64,000 nt of DNA from Luteolibacter sp. Y139 (GCF_038066715.1 NZ_JBBUKT010000015.1:102340-166339); one strand, 5' to 3'; shown: positions 26,725 through 36,137, counted from the first letter of the stretch. Program-made: numbers and translations. The notes: generated from the letters alone by a model not told the origin.

Positions 26725-29700
26725 TCAGAGGGGGTGTGGGTCGGGGAAGTGGGCGAAGCGCTCGGCCAGTGCGGGGAGGAGCAGCAGGGTGAGTAGGGTG
26801 GAGGAGATCAGGCCGCCCAGGATGACGATGGCCATGGGGCCCTCGATTTCCTGGCCGGCGGCGGTGGGCCGCAGGGCGATGGGGATGAGGACGAGTGCGG
26901 TGACGAGTGCGGTCATCAGCACGGGGATGAGCCTTTCGCCGGCGCCGCGAATGGCGGTCTCGCGGTTCCAGGGCAGGCCTTCGTCGAGGACCAGATGCTC
27001 GTAGTGGGAGATCATCATGATCGCATTGCGGGCGCTGATGCCGAAAAGGGCCACGAACCCGACAAGCGCACCCAGCGACATGGGGATGCCGGTGAGGAAG
27101 ATCGCGAAGACCCCGCCGATGAGCGCGAAGGGCAGATTTGCCAAGACGAGGGTGAGATGCCGGCCATTCCGGAAGGCCATCCACAGGATGAGCACGATGA
27201 TGGCGAGGGCCAGCGCCGACGAGACGATGAGATTCCGGTTTGCCTGGGACTCCGCTTCGGCGGCACCGGTGTAGGTGATCTGGGTTCCGCCGCCGGGATG
27301 GACCTTGCTTGCGATGGTGTGCTGCGCCTCGGCCATGACCGCGGAGATGGGTCTTGAACCGGCATTGAAGGTGACGCGCTGGAGCCGCCGGCCGCCCTCA
27401 TGCTCAATCACCGCGTGGCCGGAGCCGATGAAGATCTCCGCGACATCCGCGAGGCGCACTGTTGGTCCCGGCGGCTGAATGAGCGGGAGATCGCCCAGGC
27501 CGGCGATGCTGCCCTGCGAGCCGGGGCCGACGAGCACGACGGGGATGATTTGACCCCATTGATAGAGATTGGAGACCTCGGCACCCTGATAGGCGGTCTG
27601 CACGGCGGTCATGACGTCTGCGGGGAGGAGCCCGAATTGCTCCATCGCGCGGGGCTTCATGCGGATGCCGATGCGAGGGCTGCCTTCGGTGGCCTTGGCG
27701 ATGACGTCGGTGGCACCAGGTGTCTCCTTGAGCAGGCCGGCTATGGTAGCCGCCGTGTCCGCCAGGAGGCCAAGATCATTTCCGTAGATGCTGACAATGC
27801 CGGCCGCTGTCTCGCCGCTGATCGATTCTCCGATGCGGTCACCCAGGAAGGTGAGGACTTCGGATTGGATGCCGGGATACTTGCCAAGGAGATCCCGGAG
27901 GTCGTCTTGAATCGCCGCCTCATCAAGGGAGGGGTCCGGATTCAGCTCCACATGCATCTCGGCACGCTCCGGTCCCCAGGTGTCCACGCCCTGCTCGGCG
28001 CGGCCGGCCTGGAACTCGACGGAGAGGATGCGCGGGTCCTGAAGCAACTCGTGCGAGATCCGTTCTCCCAAGCGATTCATCTCCCGAAGTGAGGTGCCGG
28101 GAATGGCTGCGACCTGGATCACGAAGTGGCCTTCGCGGAACTCCGGCAGGAACTCGGTTTTCAGCCGGGGCACCAGCATTGCCGCGCCGACTCCTGCTGC
28201 GAGGACGAGGAGGCTGGCCAGCACGGCGTAGCGCGTGAAGAGCGTGAGCAAGGCGGTGTGAATGCTTCTCAGCCAGCGCAGATAGAAGGGCTCGCGATCC
28301 TCCGCGTGTCCATGCAGGAACAGCGAACAAAGTGCCGGTGTGACGGTCACGGCAATCAGCAGCGAGATGGCGGTAGCCACGACGAATGCCAGGCCCAGTG
28401 GGGCGAAGAAGCGCTCCTGAACGCCTCCCAGAACGAAGACCGGGATGAAGGCCGCGATGACGATGAGCGTGGCGAAGACGATCGCGCCGCGGACTTCGAT
28501 CGATGCCTCCAGGACCACTTCCGCGGCGGGCAGTGGAGTTTCTAACAGGGCATTCAGGCGAAGGCGGCGGACGATGTTTTCCACATCGATGATCGCATCA
28601 TCGACCACCACGCCGATGGCGACAGCGAAGCCACCGAGCGTCATCGTATTGAGGGTGATGCCGAAGCTCCGGAAGACGAGCATGGCCCCGATCAGCGACA
28701 TCGGGATGGAGATGAAGGAAATGAAGGCGGTGCGCGGACTCCGCAGGAATAGCAGCAGCACCACGACGACGAGCCCGATGCCAATGAGGATGGAGTCGCG
28801 GATGTGATGGATGGCCAGCTCGATGAAATTGGCCGGCCGGTGGAGACTGCGGTGGAGGGTGATCTGCTCGGTGGCGAGGGCGTCGGCGTAGTTGTCCAGC
28901 GCTGCCTCGACACGACGGGTGACCTCCAGGGTATTGGCACCGTATTGGCTGGTCATGGCCAGCAGGACTCCGGGCTCGCCCTGAATCAGCGCGTCGCCGA
29001 ATTTGGGGGCTGCGGCCAGGGTTACATGCGCCACATCGCGGAGGTGGATCGCGTCCCCGCCGCTGCCGCGAACGATGGTTGCGCCGAGCAAGCCGGGGTC
29101 GACAGGGATGCTCTCTGCATCGAGCACCAGTCGCTGATTCGGCGTCTCAATGTATCCCGCTCCCTGAGTGCCGGTGGCACCGGTGGTGGCACGGGTGATA
29201 TCGGCGAGGGTCACGCCGTAGCGGGTCATCTGATCCTGGTCGAACTTCACCTCCATGCGGCGCGATTCGCCACCGACGACGCTGACCTCCGCCACGCCGG
29301 GGATGGCGCGGAGGAGCGGTGCCAAGTTCCAATCGGCGAAGGTGCGCAGCTCGAGTGGTGAGAGCTTGGTGGAAGTGATGCCCACCTTCAGCAGGTCCAT
29401 TGTGGAAGAGACCAGGGGCGAAAGGGTGGGTGCCTTGGCCTCCTTCGGCAGGCGTGTGCCCATCTCCGCCATGCGCTCGGTAAGCAGCTGACGGTCGGCG
29501 AGAATGTCCGAAGAGTCAGCGAAGGTGATGGAGACGACGGAGAGACCTTGTCCGGACTCCGAGCGGATCATCTCGATCCCGGCGATGCCACTGACCGCGG
29601 CTTCGATCGGATAGGTCACGAGCTGCTCGACCTGCTCCGGTGCGAGTCCCGGTGTCTCCGTCTGGATGGTGACCTGGGGAGGGACGAAATCGGGGAAGAC

Positions 29701-29811
29701 GTCCAACGGCATCTGTGGCGCTTGCCAGACCCCGATGGCCATCACCAGCAGGCCTGTCACGACGACAACGGCCCGATAGCGCAGCGAGAAATGAATGAGG
29801 GAGCGAAGCAT
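26725..29811 (-). CDS. Efflux RND transporter permease, CusA/CzcA-like
   Basis: This 1028-residue inner-membrane pump has the two-fold RND architecture, with a transmembrane segment near residues 10-30, large periplasmic loops and two blocks of about six helices. The TM4 motif IGVVVDDAIIDVENIVRRLR carries the DxxxxE signature of heavy-metal efflux members. The DVFPDFVPPQVTIQTETPGL start is also typical of that subfamily. It exports substrate with proton uptake, probably metal cations. Its gene is last in an operon after the outer-membrane channel and adaptor genes. The specific metal cannot be read with confidence: the Met triad of CusA was not located. Confidence 0.93.
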   Translation of the reverse strand: MLRSLIHFSLRYRAVVVVTGLLVMAIGVWQAPQMPLDVFPDFVPPQVTIQTETPGLAPEQVEQLVTYPIEAAVSGIAGIEMIRSESGQGLSVVSITFADSSDILADRQLLTERMAEMGTRLPKEAKAPTLSPLVSSTMDLLKVGITSTKLSPLELRTFADWNLAPLLRAIPGVAEVSVVGGESRRMEVKFDQDQMTRYGVTLADITRATTGATGTQGAGYIETPNQRLVLDAESIPVDPGLLGATIVRGSGGDAIHLRDVAHVTLAAAPKFGDALIQGEPGVLLAMTSQYGANTLEVTRRVEAALDNYADALATEQITLHRSLHRPANFIELAIHHIRDSILIGIGLVVVVLLLFLRSPRTAFISFISIPMSLIGAMLVFRSFGITLNTMTLGGFAVAIGVVVDDAIIDVENIVRRLRLNALLETPLPAAEVVLEASIEVRGAIVFATLIVIAAFIPVFVLGGVQERFFAPLGLAFVVATAISLLIAVTVTPALCSLFLHGHAEDREPFYLRWLRSIHTALLTLFTRYAVLASLLVLAAGVGAAMLVPRLKTEFLPEFREGHFVIQVAAIPGTSLREMNRLGERISHELLQDPRILSVEFQAGRAEQGVDTWGPERAEMHVELNPDPSLDEAAIQDDLRDLLGKYPGIQSEVLTFLGDRIGESISGETAAGIVSIYGNDLGLLADTAATIAGLLKETPGATDVIAKATEGSPRIGIRMKPRAMEQFGLLPADVMTAVQTAYQGAEVSNLYQWGQIIPVVLVGPGSQGSIAGLGDLPLIQPPGPTVRLADVAEIFIGSGHAVIEHEGGRRLQRVTFNAGSRPISAVMAEAQHTIASKVHPGGGTQITYTGAAEAESQANRNLIVSSALALAIIVLILWMAFRNGRHLTLVLANLPFALIGGVFAIFLTGIPMSLGALVGFVALFGISARNAIMMISHYEHLVLDEGLPWNRETAIRGAGERLIPVLMTALVTALVLIPIALRPTAAGQEIEGPMAIVILGGLISSTLLTLLLLPALAERFAHFPDPHPL

Positions 29812-29844
29812 GGATGAGCCGTCGTTATCCGATCGATCGGTCGG

Positions 29845-30777
29845 TCACTCTTCCTCGGCTGGTTGGTTGGCGAGTGCCTCCTGAGAGAGGAGGACCTGGG
29901 CGCCGCTGATTACTACCTCGTCCTTGCCCGCTTGCTCCTTACTCACATACCAGCCACCTGCCACGGGGTGATCGATGGGGATTTCGATGCGCTCGAACTC
30001 ATGATCCTTCCCATGCATGCGGAAGATCCAGGCCCGGCTCTCGAAGAAGACTACAGCGCTCTCCGGGACCAGCACGCCCTCCTGTGCCTGACCGAGCAAA
30101 TCCAATGCTCCGGACGCCGTGGCACCCACGGGAAGTGCAGTCCCTTGTGTGGTGAAGATGGCGAGGAAGGCTGGAGTCTGGAACGCGGGATCGGTGGTGG
30201 TGGCGGGATAGATGGTTTCGGTGTGCAGAGGGTCGGCGCGGCCGGCGAGGTAGAGGGATGCGCCTGCGGGAGCGGCATCGGTCCAGCGGTGGGCGGAGGC
30301 GGTCATGCGGACGAGGAAGCGCTTTCTCTCCAACAGATCCTTGATGAGGCTGGCCTGATCCGCAGCTGGCATTGCCGTGAAGGCCGATCCCCACTCCAGC
30401 GAGATCCGGTCTTCAAGGCCCTGGATGACCGCTTGATCCTGGAGCTGCTGGCTGCGCGCGGCATCCACGTCCTTGCGCGCCACGAGTTCTCCATTCGTGA
30501 AGAGCTTCTCGGCACGCGCGAGTGCCTCCTTGGATAGATCTGCGGTGGCCTTGGCGGTTTCTCTCTGACGCAGCAGGTCGATGAGGGTGGCTGGAGAGAT
30601 GACGCTGCCGAACGCCGGACTGGTGGGAGCCACGGCGCATTTCTCCAAGGCCGCGGTGCGCAGGCCCAACCTTTCCCGGGCCGCCGAATCGATTTCCAGA
30701 GCTCGCAGCGAGGGGATGAGCGATCCCGAGGCGAGCAGGAGGATGGCCAATGAGTGGCGGGTGGAGGGGGGCTTCAT
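29845..30777 (-). CDS. Efflux RND periplasmic adaptor, short CusB/CzcB-like
   Basis: This 310-residue adaptor has a signal peptide (about 1-26) and a helical hairpin region (about 68-150, AKATADLSKEALARAEKLFTNG). The beta-barrel and membrane-proximal domains contain AGRADPLHTETIYPATT, GALDLLGQAQEGVLVPESAVVFF and WIFRMHG. The length is well below the usual 380-400, and the lipoyl half-motifs flanking the hairpin are not obvious. It overlaps the TolC-like gene by ATGA, and the permease gene follows 33 nt later. It should link permease and channel. Confidence 0.85.
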   Translation of the reverse strand: MKPPSTRHSLAILLLASGSLIPSLRALEIDSAARERLGLRTAALEKCAVAPTSPAFGSVISPATLIDLLRQRETAKATADLSKEALARAEKLFTNGELVARKDVDAARSQQLQDQAVIQGLEDRISLEWGSAFTAMPAADQASLIKDLLERKRFLVRMTASAHRWTDAAPAGASLYLAGRADPLHTETIYPATTTDPAFQTPAFLAIFTTQGTALPVGATASGALDLLGQAQEGVLVPESAVVFFESRAWIFRMHGKDHEFERIEIPIDHPVAGGWYVSKEQAGKDEVVISGAQVLLSQEALANQPAEEE

Positions 30778-32117
30778 GGCGAGTCGAAAGAGAGGCGGGC
30801 GCTGTCCTGAAGTTGCCCGAGCGATTGATTGGCTTGGGCGATGGCGTCGATCACGGCGAGCTTCGCCTGAAGGATTGCTCCGTTGGCTTCCAGCACGGGA
30901 ATGCGGGTGACCTCGCCATGGCGTGAGAGCTCGGAGGTATTTCCGGCTTCCTTTTCCTGTGTGGTGAGCAAGGCCTGGACGTCCTTCAGGCGAGTGAGGT
31001 CGGAGCGATAGGAGGCAATCGCTTGGGAAAGCTCCCCGCTGATGCCGATCTGCGCGCGCTGGAAGACCGCGGCTGCTTCATCGCGCTTGGCGGTGGCCTC
31101 GCGGATCGGGCCGAGATTGCGATCCACGGGCAAGTTCATGCCGATGCCCAGGGCCCACTTCGACTGGCCTTGGTCGAAGGTGTAGCCCGGGTTCACGTGG
31201 AGGTCCGGGTATTGTTTGGCGATCTCCAGTCGCAGTGCGGAGTCGCTGGCGGCATAGTCCTCAAGCGCGGCGAGAAGATCGCTGCGCTCCAGCAGTGCGG
31301 ACTTCCTGAGCCTGGACTCCGCAGGTGGTGCCGGCAGCTTGTCAAAGGCAGACCAGCCAAGAGAGGCTCCTTTGAGTGCTGAGGCCGGCATTCCTATCGC
31401 GTCCGCCAGCTTCGCAAGGCCGGTATCGATACGGCTGCGGGCTTCGGCGAGATCGATGGCATTGCGACCGCGTTGGGTTTGATAGAGAGCGAGCTCGCTG
31501 TGGGGCGATTCTCCGGCGCTAATGCGGGCGGTGAGGGCGGCGACCAATTCGTCGTCATTCCGCTGCTGTTCCTCGAGAAGCGAGAGGCGTCGCCTGGATG
31601 CTTCCAGATCGACGAGGGCGGAGCGGACCGCGGACATGACGAGCCATGACTTGTCGGCGATTGCCAGCACGGCCGAGTTGGCTTGGTGGCGTGCCTGGGT
31701 GGTGCGCTCCTGGCGCTTTCCTGCGGTCTCGATGGTAATGTCCGGCGAGAAGCCGAGAACCCATGGCGATACGCCGGCACCGGGATTGACGCCATACTCG
31801 GGCGTGAAGGACAGCGTGGGATTCGGGGCGGTATCGGCCGTGGTGATGGCGGCGATGGAAGAGGCGGCCTTGGCTTTCGCGACGGCGATCTCCGGATGAT
31901 AATGAAGAGCGGCTGCCTGGAGATCGTGAAGGCTCCAGCTTTCCAGTGGCCAAGCGTGCTTGGCGTGCGCGGAGCCTGCCGCCACCAGATGGGGGCGGAG
32001 CGCCGGGTCATCAAGGCGGCGGTGGGAGAAGTCCGCAGCGGTGGTGGCGGGATCGAGTGCCAGGGGCTGATAGTGGATGCAGCCCGATAGCGTGACGAAT
32101 GCAAGCAGGGCAGGCAT
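30774..32117 (-). CDS. TolC-family outer-membrane efflux lipoprotein (CusC/CzcC-like)
   Basis: This 447-residue protein begins at 32117 with a lipoprotein signal MPALLAFVTLSGC, where the Cys would be acylated. Two similar halves of long amphipathic helices follow, with typical segments HYHPEIAVAKAKAASSIAAI, NPTLSFTPEYG and GIGMNLPVDRNLGPIREATA. It forms the outer-membrane channel of the tripartite pump. Its stop overlaps the adaptor start. The frame is open further upstream, but the extension looks like translated leader. Confidence 0.9.
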   Translation of the reverse strand: MPALLAFVTLSGCIHYQPLALDPATTAADFSHRRLDDPALRPHLVAAGSAHAKHAWPLESWSLHDLQAAALHYHPEIAVAKAKAASSIAAITTADTAPNPTLSFTPEYGVNPGAGVSPWVLGFSPDITIETAGKRQERTTQARHQANSAVLAIADKSWLVMSAVRSALVDLEASRRRLSLLEEQQRNDDELVAALTARISAGESPHSELALYQTQRGRNAIDLAEARSRIDTGLAKLADAIGMPASALKGASLGWSAFDKLPAPPAESRLRKSALLERSDLLAALEDYAASDSALRLEIAKQYPDLHVNPGYTFDQGQSKWALGIGMNLPVDRNLGPIREATAKRDEAAAVFQRAQIGISGELSQAIASYRSDLTRLKDVQALLTTQEKEAGNTSELSRHGEVTRIPVLEANGAILQAKLAVIDAIAQANQSLGQLQDSARLSFDSP

Positions 32118-32278
32118 TCTCCACGAGAACGATGAATTTGAGGAAAAGAGGCTAAAGGACGGCAAGCGTCGGTTTGCTAGCAGGGGCAGGGTTAGAAAAC
32201 CATGAGAGTGGGCGCCGGGGTGTGCGCAAAGGGTTGACTCGGGTGTGCGTTCATAGGTTGTTCGCGTTCTGAACGTGG

Positions 32279-32965
32279 ATGAAGCGACTTCTTCACAGGC
32301 ACCGGCATCTGCTCGCACTCGTGGTGGTCGGGCTTCTTGCACTTGGGATTCTGGGGCGCTACGTCGCTCCGGATCATCCATTGGCGAGCTTGCATGAGTG
32401 GCTGGACCTGGTGCTGCAAAAGACGCGAGGGTTGCCGCTGGCTGTCTTCATTGTCGCAGCCGGGACGTTACCACTGGTTGGTGTGCCTATCGTTCCGCTC
32501 TACCTGATGGCTGGGGCGGTATATTTGCCCCTCTATGGACTGCCGGTGTCGTTCGGAGCGATGATGATCGCGCTGCTGATCAATCTGGTCATCAGCCATT
32601 CGTTGGCGCGCTGGATGAGGCCGTTTGTGGAGAGGATGGTGGCTCGCTTCGGTTTCACCATGCCGCGATTGGGGCGGCTTTCGGTTTGGAAGGTGATCCT
32701 GCTGGTGCGCATCACTCCTGGTGCGCCCTTGATGGCGCAGAACTATCTGCTGGCCCTGGCCGGGGTGCCGCTGCTGCCCTTCCTGTTAGTCTCCCTGCCG
32801 GTGGAATCGATGATTTGCGGCGGTTACATGGCGATGGGGAAATCCTTTGCCACGGGGCACTGGGGATGGCTGGTGGGCGGGGGAGGGGCAGTGATTTTCG
32901 TCCTGCTCGCCACGATGCTGGTCAGGGAACATCTGGCCGGAGCGGATTCTAACAAGAGCCTCTGA
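32279..32965 (+). CDS. TVP38/TMEM64 family (VTT domain) membrane protein
   Basis: This 228-residue integral membrane protein has about five or six helices. The VTT signature is visible around VPIVPLYLMAGAVYLPLYG and LVRITPGAPLMAQNYLLALAG, with the re-entrant glycine/proline loops of DedA-like proteins. Members are implicated in lipid scrambling and envelope homeostasis. It is divergent from the efflux operon, with 161 nt between. Regulation by envelope or metal stress is plausible but not shown. Its substrate is unknown. Confidence 0.85.
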   Translation: MKRLLHRHRHLLALVVVGLLALGILGRYVAPDHPLASLHEWLDLVLQKTRGLPLAVFIVAAGTLPLVGVPIVPLYLMAGAVYLPLYGLPVSFGAMMIALLINLVISHSLARWMRPFVERMVARFGFTMPRLGRLSVWKVILLVRITPGAPLMAQNYLLALAGVPLLPFLLVSLPVESMICGGYMAMGKSFATGHWGWLVGGGGAVIFVLLATMLVREHLAGADSNKSL

Positions 32966-33014
32966 CCTGCAACCCGGGCCGGTGTCTTCTTGTGTCCGGG
33001 CTTTCACAGGAGGG

Positions 33015-33049
33015 GGCATCCCCCGTCCCCCCCCGGGGCAGGGGATGCC
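33015..33049 (+). terminator. Hairpin after the VTT gene
   Basis: GGCATCCCC and GGGGATGCC flank a C-rich/G-rich loop. It lies 50 nt after the VTT stop in a 361-nt gap with no gene. There is no clear T-run, so termination is likely but not certain. Confidence 0.5.
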
Positions 33050-33060
33050 GGTCGTTTCTC

Positions 33061-33092
33061 TTGCCGGGTCCCGAGGTCGGGGTTCCTGGCAA
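33061..33092. other. Second imperfect stem-loop in the gap before the response regulator
   Basis: A 14-bp imperfect stem (TTGCCGGG with CCTGGCAA, and CCCGA with TCGGG) closes a 2-nt loop. It could be a second terminator or an RNA leader. The rest of 33093-33326 shows only AT-rich promoter-like sequence. Confidence 0.4.
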
Positions 33093-33326
33093 GGATGCGA
33101 AACGACATCCTGTTCCGGCGCTGATGGTAGGTGACCCACGATTAGAGGATCGTTAGAATCCGAATGATTTCCGAAAATTTCCGATGAGCGTCAGACTCGA
33201 GGTGGGTGATGGCGAGCGTGGCCGGCTTTCCCGAGTTATATTCGCAAGCCATCGGGGATTCATGAGAGAATTATGAGGAATTCCACGGTTGCCCGATGAG
33301 ATCCGCGCCTGCTTCGCTGGAGGGAT

Positions 33327-34001
33327 ATGCGCTTGCTCGTGATCGAGGACCATCCGCCGCTGCGCGAGGCGCTCTGCCAGTACCTGCGCGAAGCAGGCTA
33401 TCTGGTGAACAGCGAGGCTCGTGGGGAAGAAGGCCTGTGGGCGGCCCAAGGCAGCGAGTATGATGCGGTGATCCTCGATCTAATGCTCCCCGGGCTGGAC
33501 GGGATGTCCATTCTTCGCCTGCTCCGGGCGCAGGGTAACTCGATCCATATCCTGGTGATCAGCGCGCGTGACAGCTTGGAAGATCGTTTGGCTGCCCTTG
33601 ATGCCGGTGCGGACGATTATCTGGTGAAGCCCTTTCCGCTGGCTGAGGCGCTGGCCCGGATCCGGGCGCTGCTCCGGCGGAGCTTTGGCAAGAAGTCCCC
33701 GGTCATCGCGATCGGTGATCTGGAGATCGACCCGCTGCGCCGCAGGGTGAAGCGGAGTGATCGTCACATCGAGCTTACGGCGCTGGAATACCGGTTGTTA
33801 GAGTACCTGGCGCACCGTGATGGCGAGGTGGTTTCGCGGACCGAGATCTGGGAGCATGTCTTCGAAGACGGGGTGGGCGGCGGAAGCAATGCGGTGGACG
33901 TATACATCGCCTATCTCCGGAAAAAGCTGAATGCCGGCGCGCTGCCGGACTTGATCGTGACCCACCGGGGCCAGGGGTATTCGCTTGAAGTTCCGGGGTG
34001 A
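33327..34001 (+). CDS. OmpR/PhoB-family response regulator without a linked kinase
   Basis: This 224-residue regulator has a receiver domain at about 1-115 with phosphoacceptor Asp51 (AVILDLMLPGLDGM) and Lys in YLVKPFPL. A winged-helix DNA-binding domain follows at about 125-222 (ELTALEYRLLEYLAHRDGEV; SNAVDVYIAYLRKKL). It resembles the PmrA/QseB branch in overall form. No histidine kinase gene is adjacent on either side, so it is an orphan here. It precedes the EamA gene and the arn operon on the same strand, and the efflux operon lies behind it. Target genes are not known, but both envelope-modifying clusters are candidates. Confidence 0.92.
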   Translation: MRLLVIEDHPPLREALCQYLREAGYLVNSEARGEEGLWAAQGSEYDAVILDLMLPGLDGMSILRLLRAQGNSIHILVISARDSLEDRLAALDAGADDYLVKPFPLAEALARIRALLRRSFGKKSPVIAIGDLEIDPLRRRVKRSDRHIELTALEYRLLEYLAHRDGEVVSRTEIWEHVFEDGVGGGSNAVDVYIAYLRKKLNAGALPDLIVTHRGQGYSLEVPG

Positions 34002-34074
34002 TGGATGGGTGCGGTGTTTGCGGAGTGATGCTTTCGTCCTCGTGCTTCGGATGGTTCGCGGCTAGCATCTCCTG

Positions 34075-34500
34075 ATGAATTGGCTTCACTGGTCGTTGCT
34101 GTCCGCCCTCTTTGCCGGCCTGACGGCCGTGCTTGCGAAGACCGGCGTTTCGGGTGTGGATTCGAATCTGGCAACGGCGATACGCACGACTGTAATCCTC
34201 GTATTCAGCTGGGGCATCGCGCTGGCTACCTCCAAGCCGGCCTCATTGTTAGGGATCCCGGGGAAGGCTTGGCTGTTCCTCGCTCTCTCGGGCATCGCCA
34301 CCGGGCTATCGTGGCTGTGCTACTTCCGCGCGCTCCAACTCGGCGAGGCCTCGCGGGTGGCGCCGGTGGACAAGCTGAGCGTCATCTTCGTGATGATTTT
34401 CGCCGCCGTGATCCTCAAGGAGAAGATCACCTGGCAGCACGCGCTGGGCGGTAGCCTGATCGTGGCCGGGGCGGTGGTTCTGGCGTGGCCGAGGCCCTGA
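34075..34500 (+). CDS. Half-size EamA-family membrane protein, possible aminoarabinose flippase
   Basis: This 141-residue protein has five hydrophobic helices and a single EamA domain (LLSALFAGLTAVLAKTGVSG; ALQLGEASRVAPVDKLSVIF; ILKEKITWQHALGGSLIVAG). Full EamA transporters have two such domains, so it should dimerise, like SMR proteins and the ArnE/ArnF flippase subunits (111 and 128 residues). It lies 61 nt upstream of the first ArnT-like gene, and no arnE or arnF is otherwise present. Assignment to flipping undecaprenyl-phosphate-Ara4N is inference from context. Confidence 0.82.
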   Translation: MNWLHWSLLSALFAGLTAVLAKTGVSGVDSNLATAIRTTVILVFSWGIALATSKPASLLGIPGKAWLFLALSGIATGLSWLCYFRALQLGEASRVAPVDKLSVIFVMIFAAVILKEKITWQHALGGSLIVAGAVVLAWPRP

Positions 34501-34507
34501 GCCCTTC

Positions 34508-34538
34508 AAAAAGCGTCCGTCTCACCGGATTCTCATCA
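34508..34538 (+). promoter_or_regulatory. 31-bp element upstream of the first ArnT-like gene
   Basis: Positions 34508-34538 match 36107-36137 at 24 of 31 bases, with shared core CGGATTCT. Both copies begin AAAAAG and end with TCATCA or TAATGA. This copy ends 23 nt before the ATG at 34562. Confidence 0.5.
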
Positions 34539-34561
34539 TCCTCCTGCTAGGCAGGCGGCGG

Positions 34562-36070
34562 ATGTTTTCTCCGCTCCGACGCTTGTGCTCGCCAAGGATT
34601 CTGGTGGGGATCCTGCTTGCCTGTCGACTGGCGCTGCTCGTCTTCGCTCCTCACACGGATCCCTCCGAGTCCCGCTACGCGGAGATTGCCCGCAAGATGG
34701 TGGAAACGGGTGATTGGATCACGCCGCAGTTTGACTATGGGATCCCGTTTTGGGCGAAGCCGCCGCTTGCGATGTGGATGTCTGCGCTCGGCATGGAGTT
34801 TTTCGGGGTGAACGAGTTCGGCTCGCGGATCTTCGTGTTCCTGGGCGCACTGGTGGTGCTGGCACTGGTCTGGGATGCGGCGAGGCGGGAATTTGACAAG
34901 GAGGTGGGCTGGGTCGCTGTCGCCATGCTCGCGGGCATGCCGCTGTTCTTCTTTTCCTCGGCCGCGGTGATGACTGATCTGGCGCTGCTGCTGGGCATCA
35001 CCTTGACCATGGTCGGTTTCCGCGGGGCGATGCGCAAAGACTCCCGATGGCATGGGTACGGGGTCTTCGCTGGGCTGGCGATCGGCCTGCTGGCAAAGGG
35101 GCCGGTGGCGCTGCTGCTTTCGGTGCCTCCGATGGCCGGATGGCTGTTTCTAACAGGCCGGTGGCGGGACGTGGGGAAATCGCTACCCTGGTTCTCAGGC
35201 ACGCTGCTGATGCTGGCCCTGGCCCTTCCCTGGTATATCGCGGCCGAGCTCAAGACACCGGGCTTCCTGTCGTATTTCCTCATCGGCGAGAATTGGGACC
35301 GCTTCGTCGTTCGTGGCTGGGATGGAGATCTTTACGGTACTGCACACGCCGTGGCACCCGGCTCGATCTGGCTCTACCTTTTGCTCGGGTCATTCCCGTG
35401 GTGCCTCGGTTTGCTCGGGTCGTTTCCCGGGAATATCCGGAGGGTCCGGTCATGGGCGATGGCTCACAACGGGCACGGTCTCTACTGGGCCCTGTGGCTG
35501 CTGTGGCCGGTGATCTTCTTCACGCCGGCGCGGAATATCATCGCGACCTATCCCTTGGTCTCCTTGCCCGCGCTCGCGATGATATTGGCAGAGCTACATT
35601 GTTTCGACGCACGCGCGGACTCGCCGAGGGAAGAACCCCAGCCGCTGTCCCCACTGCTGGTGAGTGCCACGCTGGTCCTGGTCGCCGCTGCCTTCACGGT
35701 GTCGCTGGTGCTTCCCCAGTACTCGCCGAAACACTCGGAGAAGATGCTGGTCCGCCGATTTGAAGCAGAACGCTCGCCCGGCGACAATCTGGTCTACTAT
35801 GGGCCTCGTAAATACTCGGCCGAGTTTTACACCGGCGGTGGCGTGGACAGCACGACATCGGCCGCCGTGCTGGAGGCCCGGCTGGATGCACCGGGACGCA
35901 CCTTTCTGGCGATGCCATCCTATTGGTTTCCATTCATTCCCGCTCCGATCCGTCGCCACCTGCAACTGGTGGCGAGCTGGAATCACGGGCCATCTCTCTA
36001 CGTGGAGCGCACCGACGTGCCGGACCTGAGCGGCATCGATCCTTCCCGTACCTCGCCCATCGGAAACTAG
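34562..36070 (+). CDS. ArnT-like glycosyltransferase family 39 protein
   Basis: This 502-residue membrane glycosyltransferase has the GT39/GT83 opening PSESRYAEIARKMVETGDWI with periplasmic acidic residues near the first transmembrane segment. About eleven further helices and a soluble C-terminal domain (about 365-502) follow. ArnT enzymes transfer 4-amino-4-deoxy-L-arabinose from undecaprenyl phosphate to lipid A phosphates in the periplasm. This is one of two paralogues here; it precedes the other by 105 nt and is not part of the ATGA-coupled block. It may use a different lipid-linked sugar or acceptor. Confidence 0.85.
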   Translation: MFSPLRRLCSPRILVGILLACRLALLVFAPHTDPSESRYAEIARKMVETGDWITPQFDYGIPFWAKPPLAMWMSALGMEFFGVNEFGSRIFVFLGALVVLALVWDAARREFDKEVGWVAVAMLAGMPLFFFSSAAVMTDLALLLGITLTMVGFRGAMRKDSRWHGYGVFAGLAIGLLAKGPVALLLSVPPMAGWLFLTGRWRDVGKSLPWFSGTLLMLALALPWYIAAELKTPGFLSYFLIGENWDRFVVRGWDGDLYGTAHAVAPGSIWLYLLLGSFPWCLGLLGSFPGNIRRVRSWAMAHNGHGLYWALWLLWPVIFFTPARNIIATYPLVSLPALAMILAELHCFDARADSPREEPQPLSPLLVSATLVLVAAAFTVSLVLPQYSPKHSEKMLVRRFEAERSPGDNLVYYGPRKYSAEFYTGGGVDSTTSAAVLEARLDAPGRTFLAMPSYWFPFIPAPIRRHLQLVASWNHGPSLYVERTDVPDLSGIDPSRTSPIGN

Positions 36071-36106
36071 GATGTACACGGCCTTACGCTTGAAGGGAGC
36101 TCCCGG

Positions 36107-36137
36107 AAAAAGGGGCCTGCTCATCGGATTCTAATGA
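36107..36137 (+). promoter_or_regulatory. 31-bp element upstream of the second ArnT-like gene
   Basis: Related to 34508-34538 (24 of 31 identical). It contains CTCAT and ATGAG as an inverted pair around CGGATTCTA (36119-36137), and TCTAAT resembles a -10 hexamer. It ends 38 nt before the TTG start. Confidence 0.5.
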
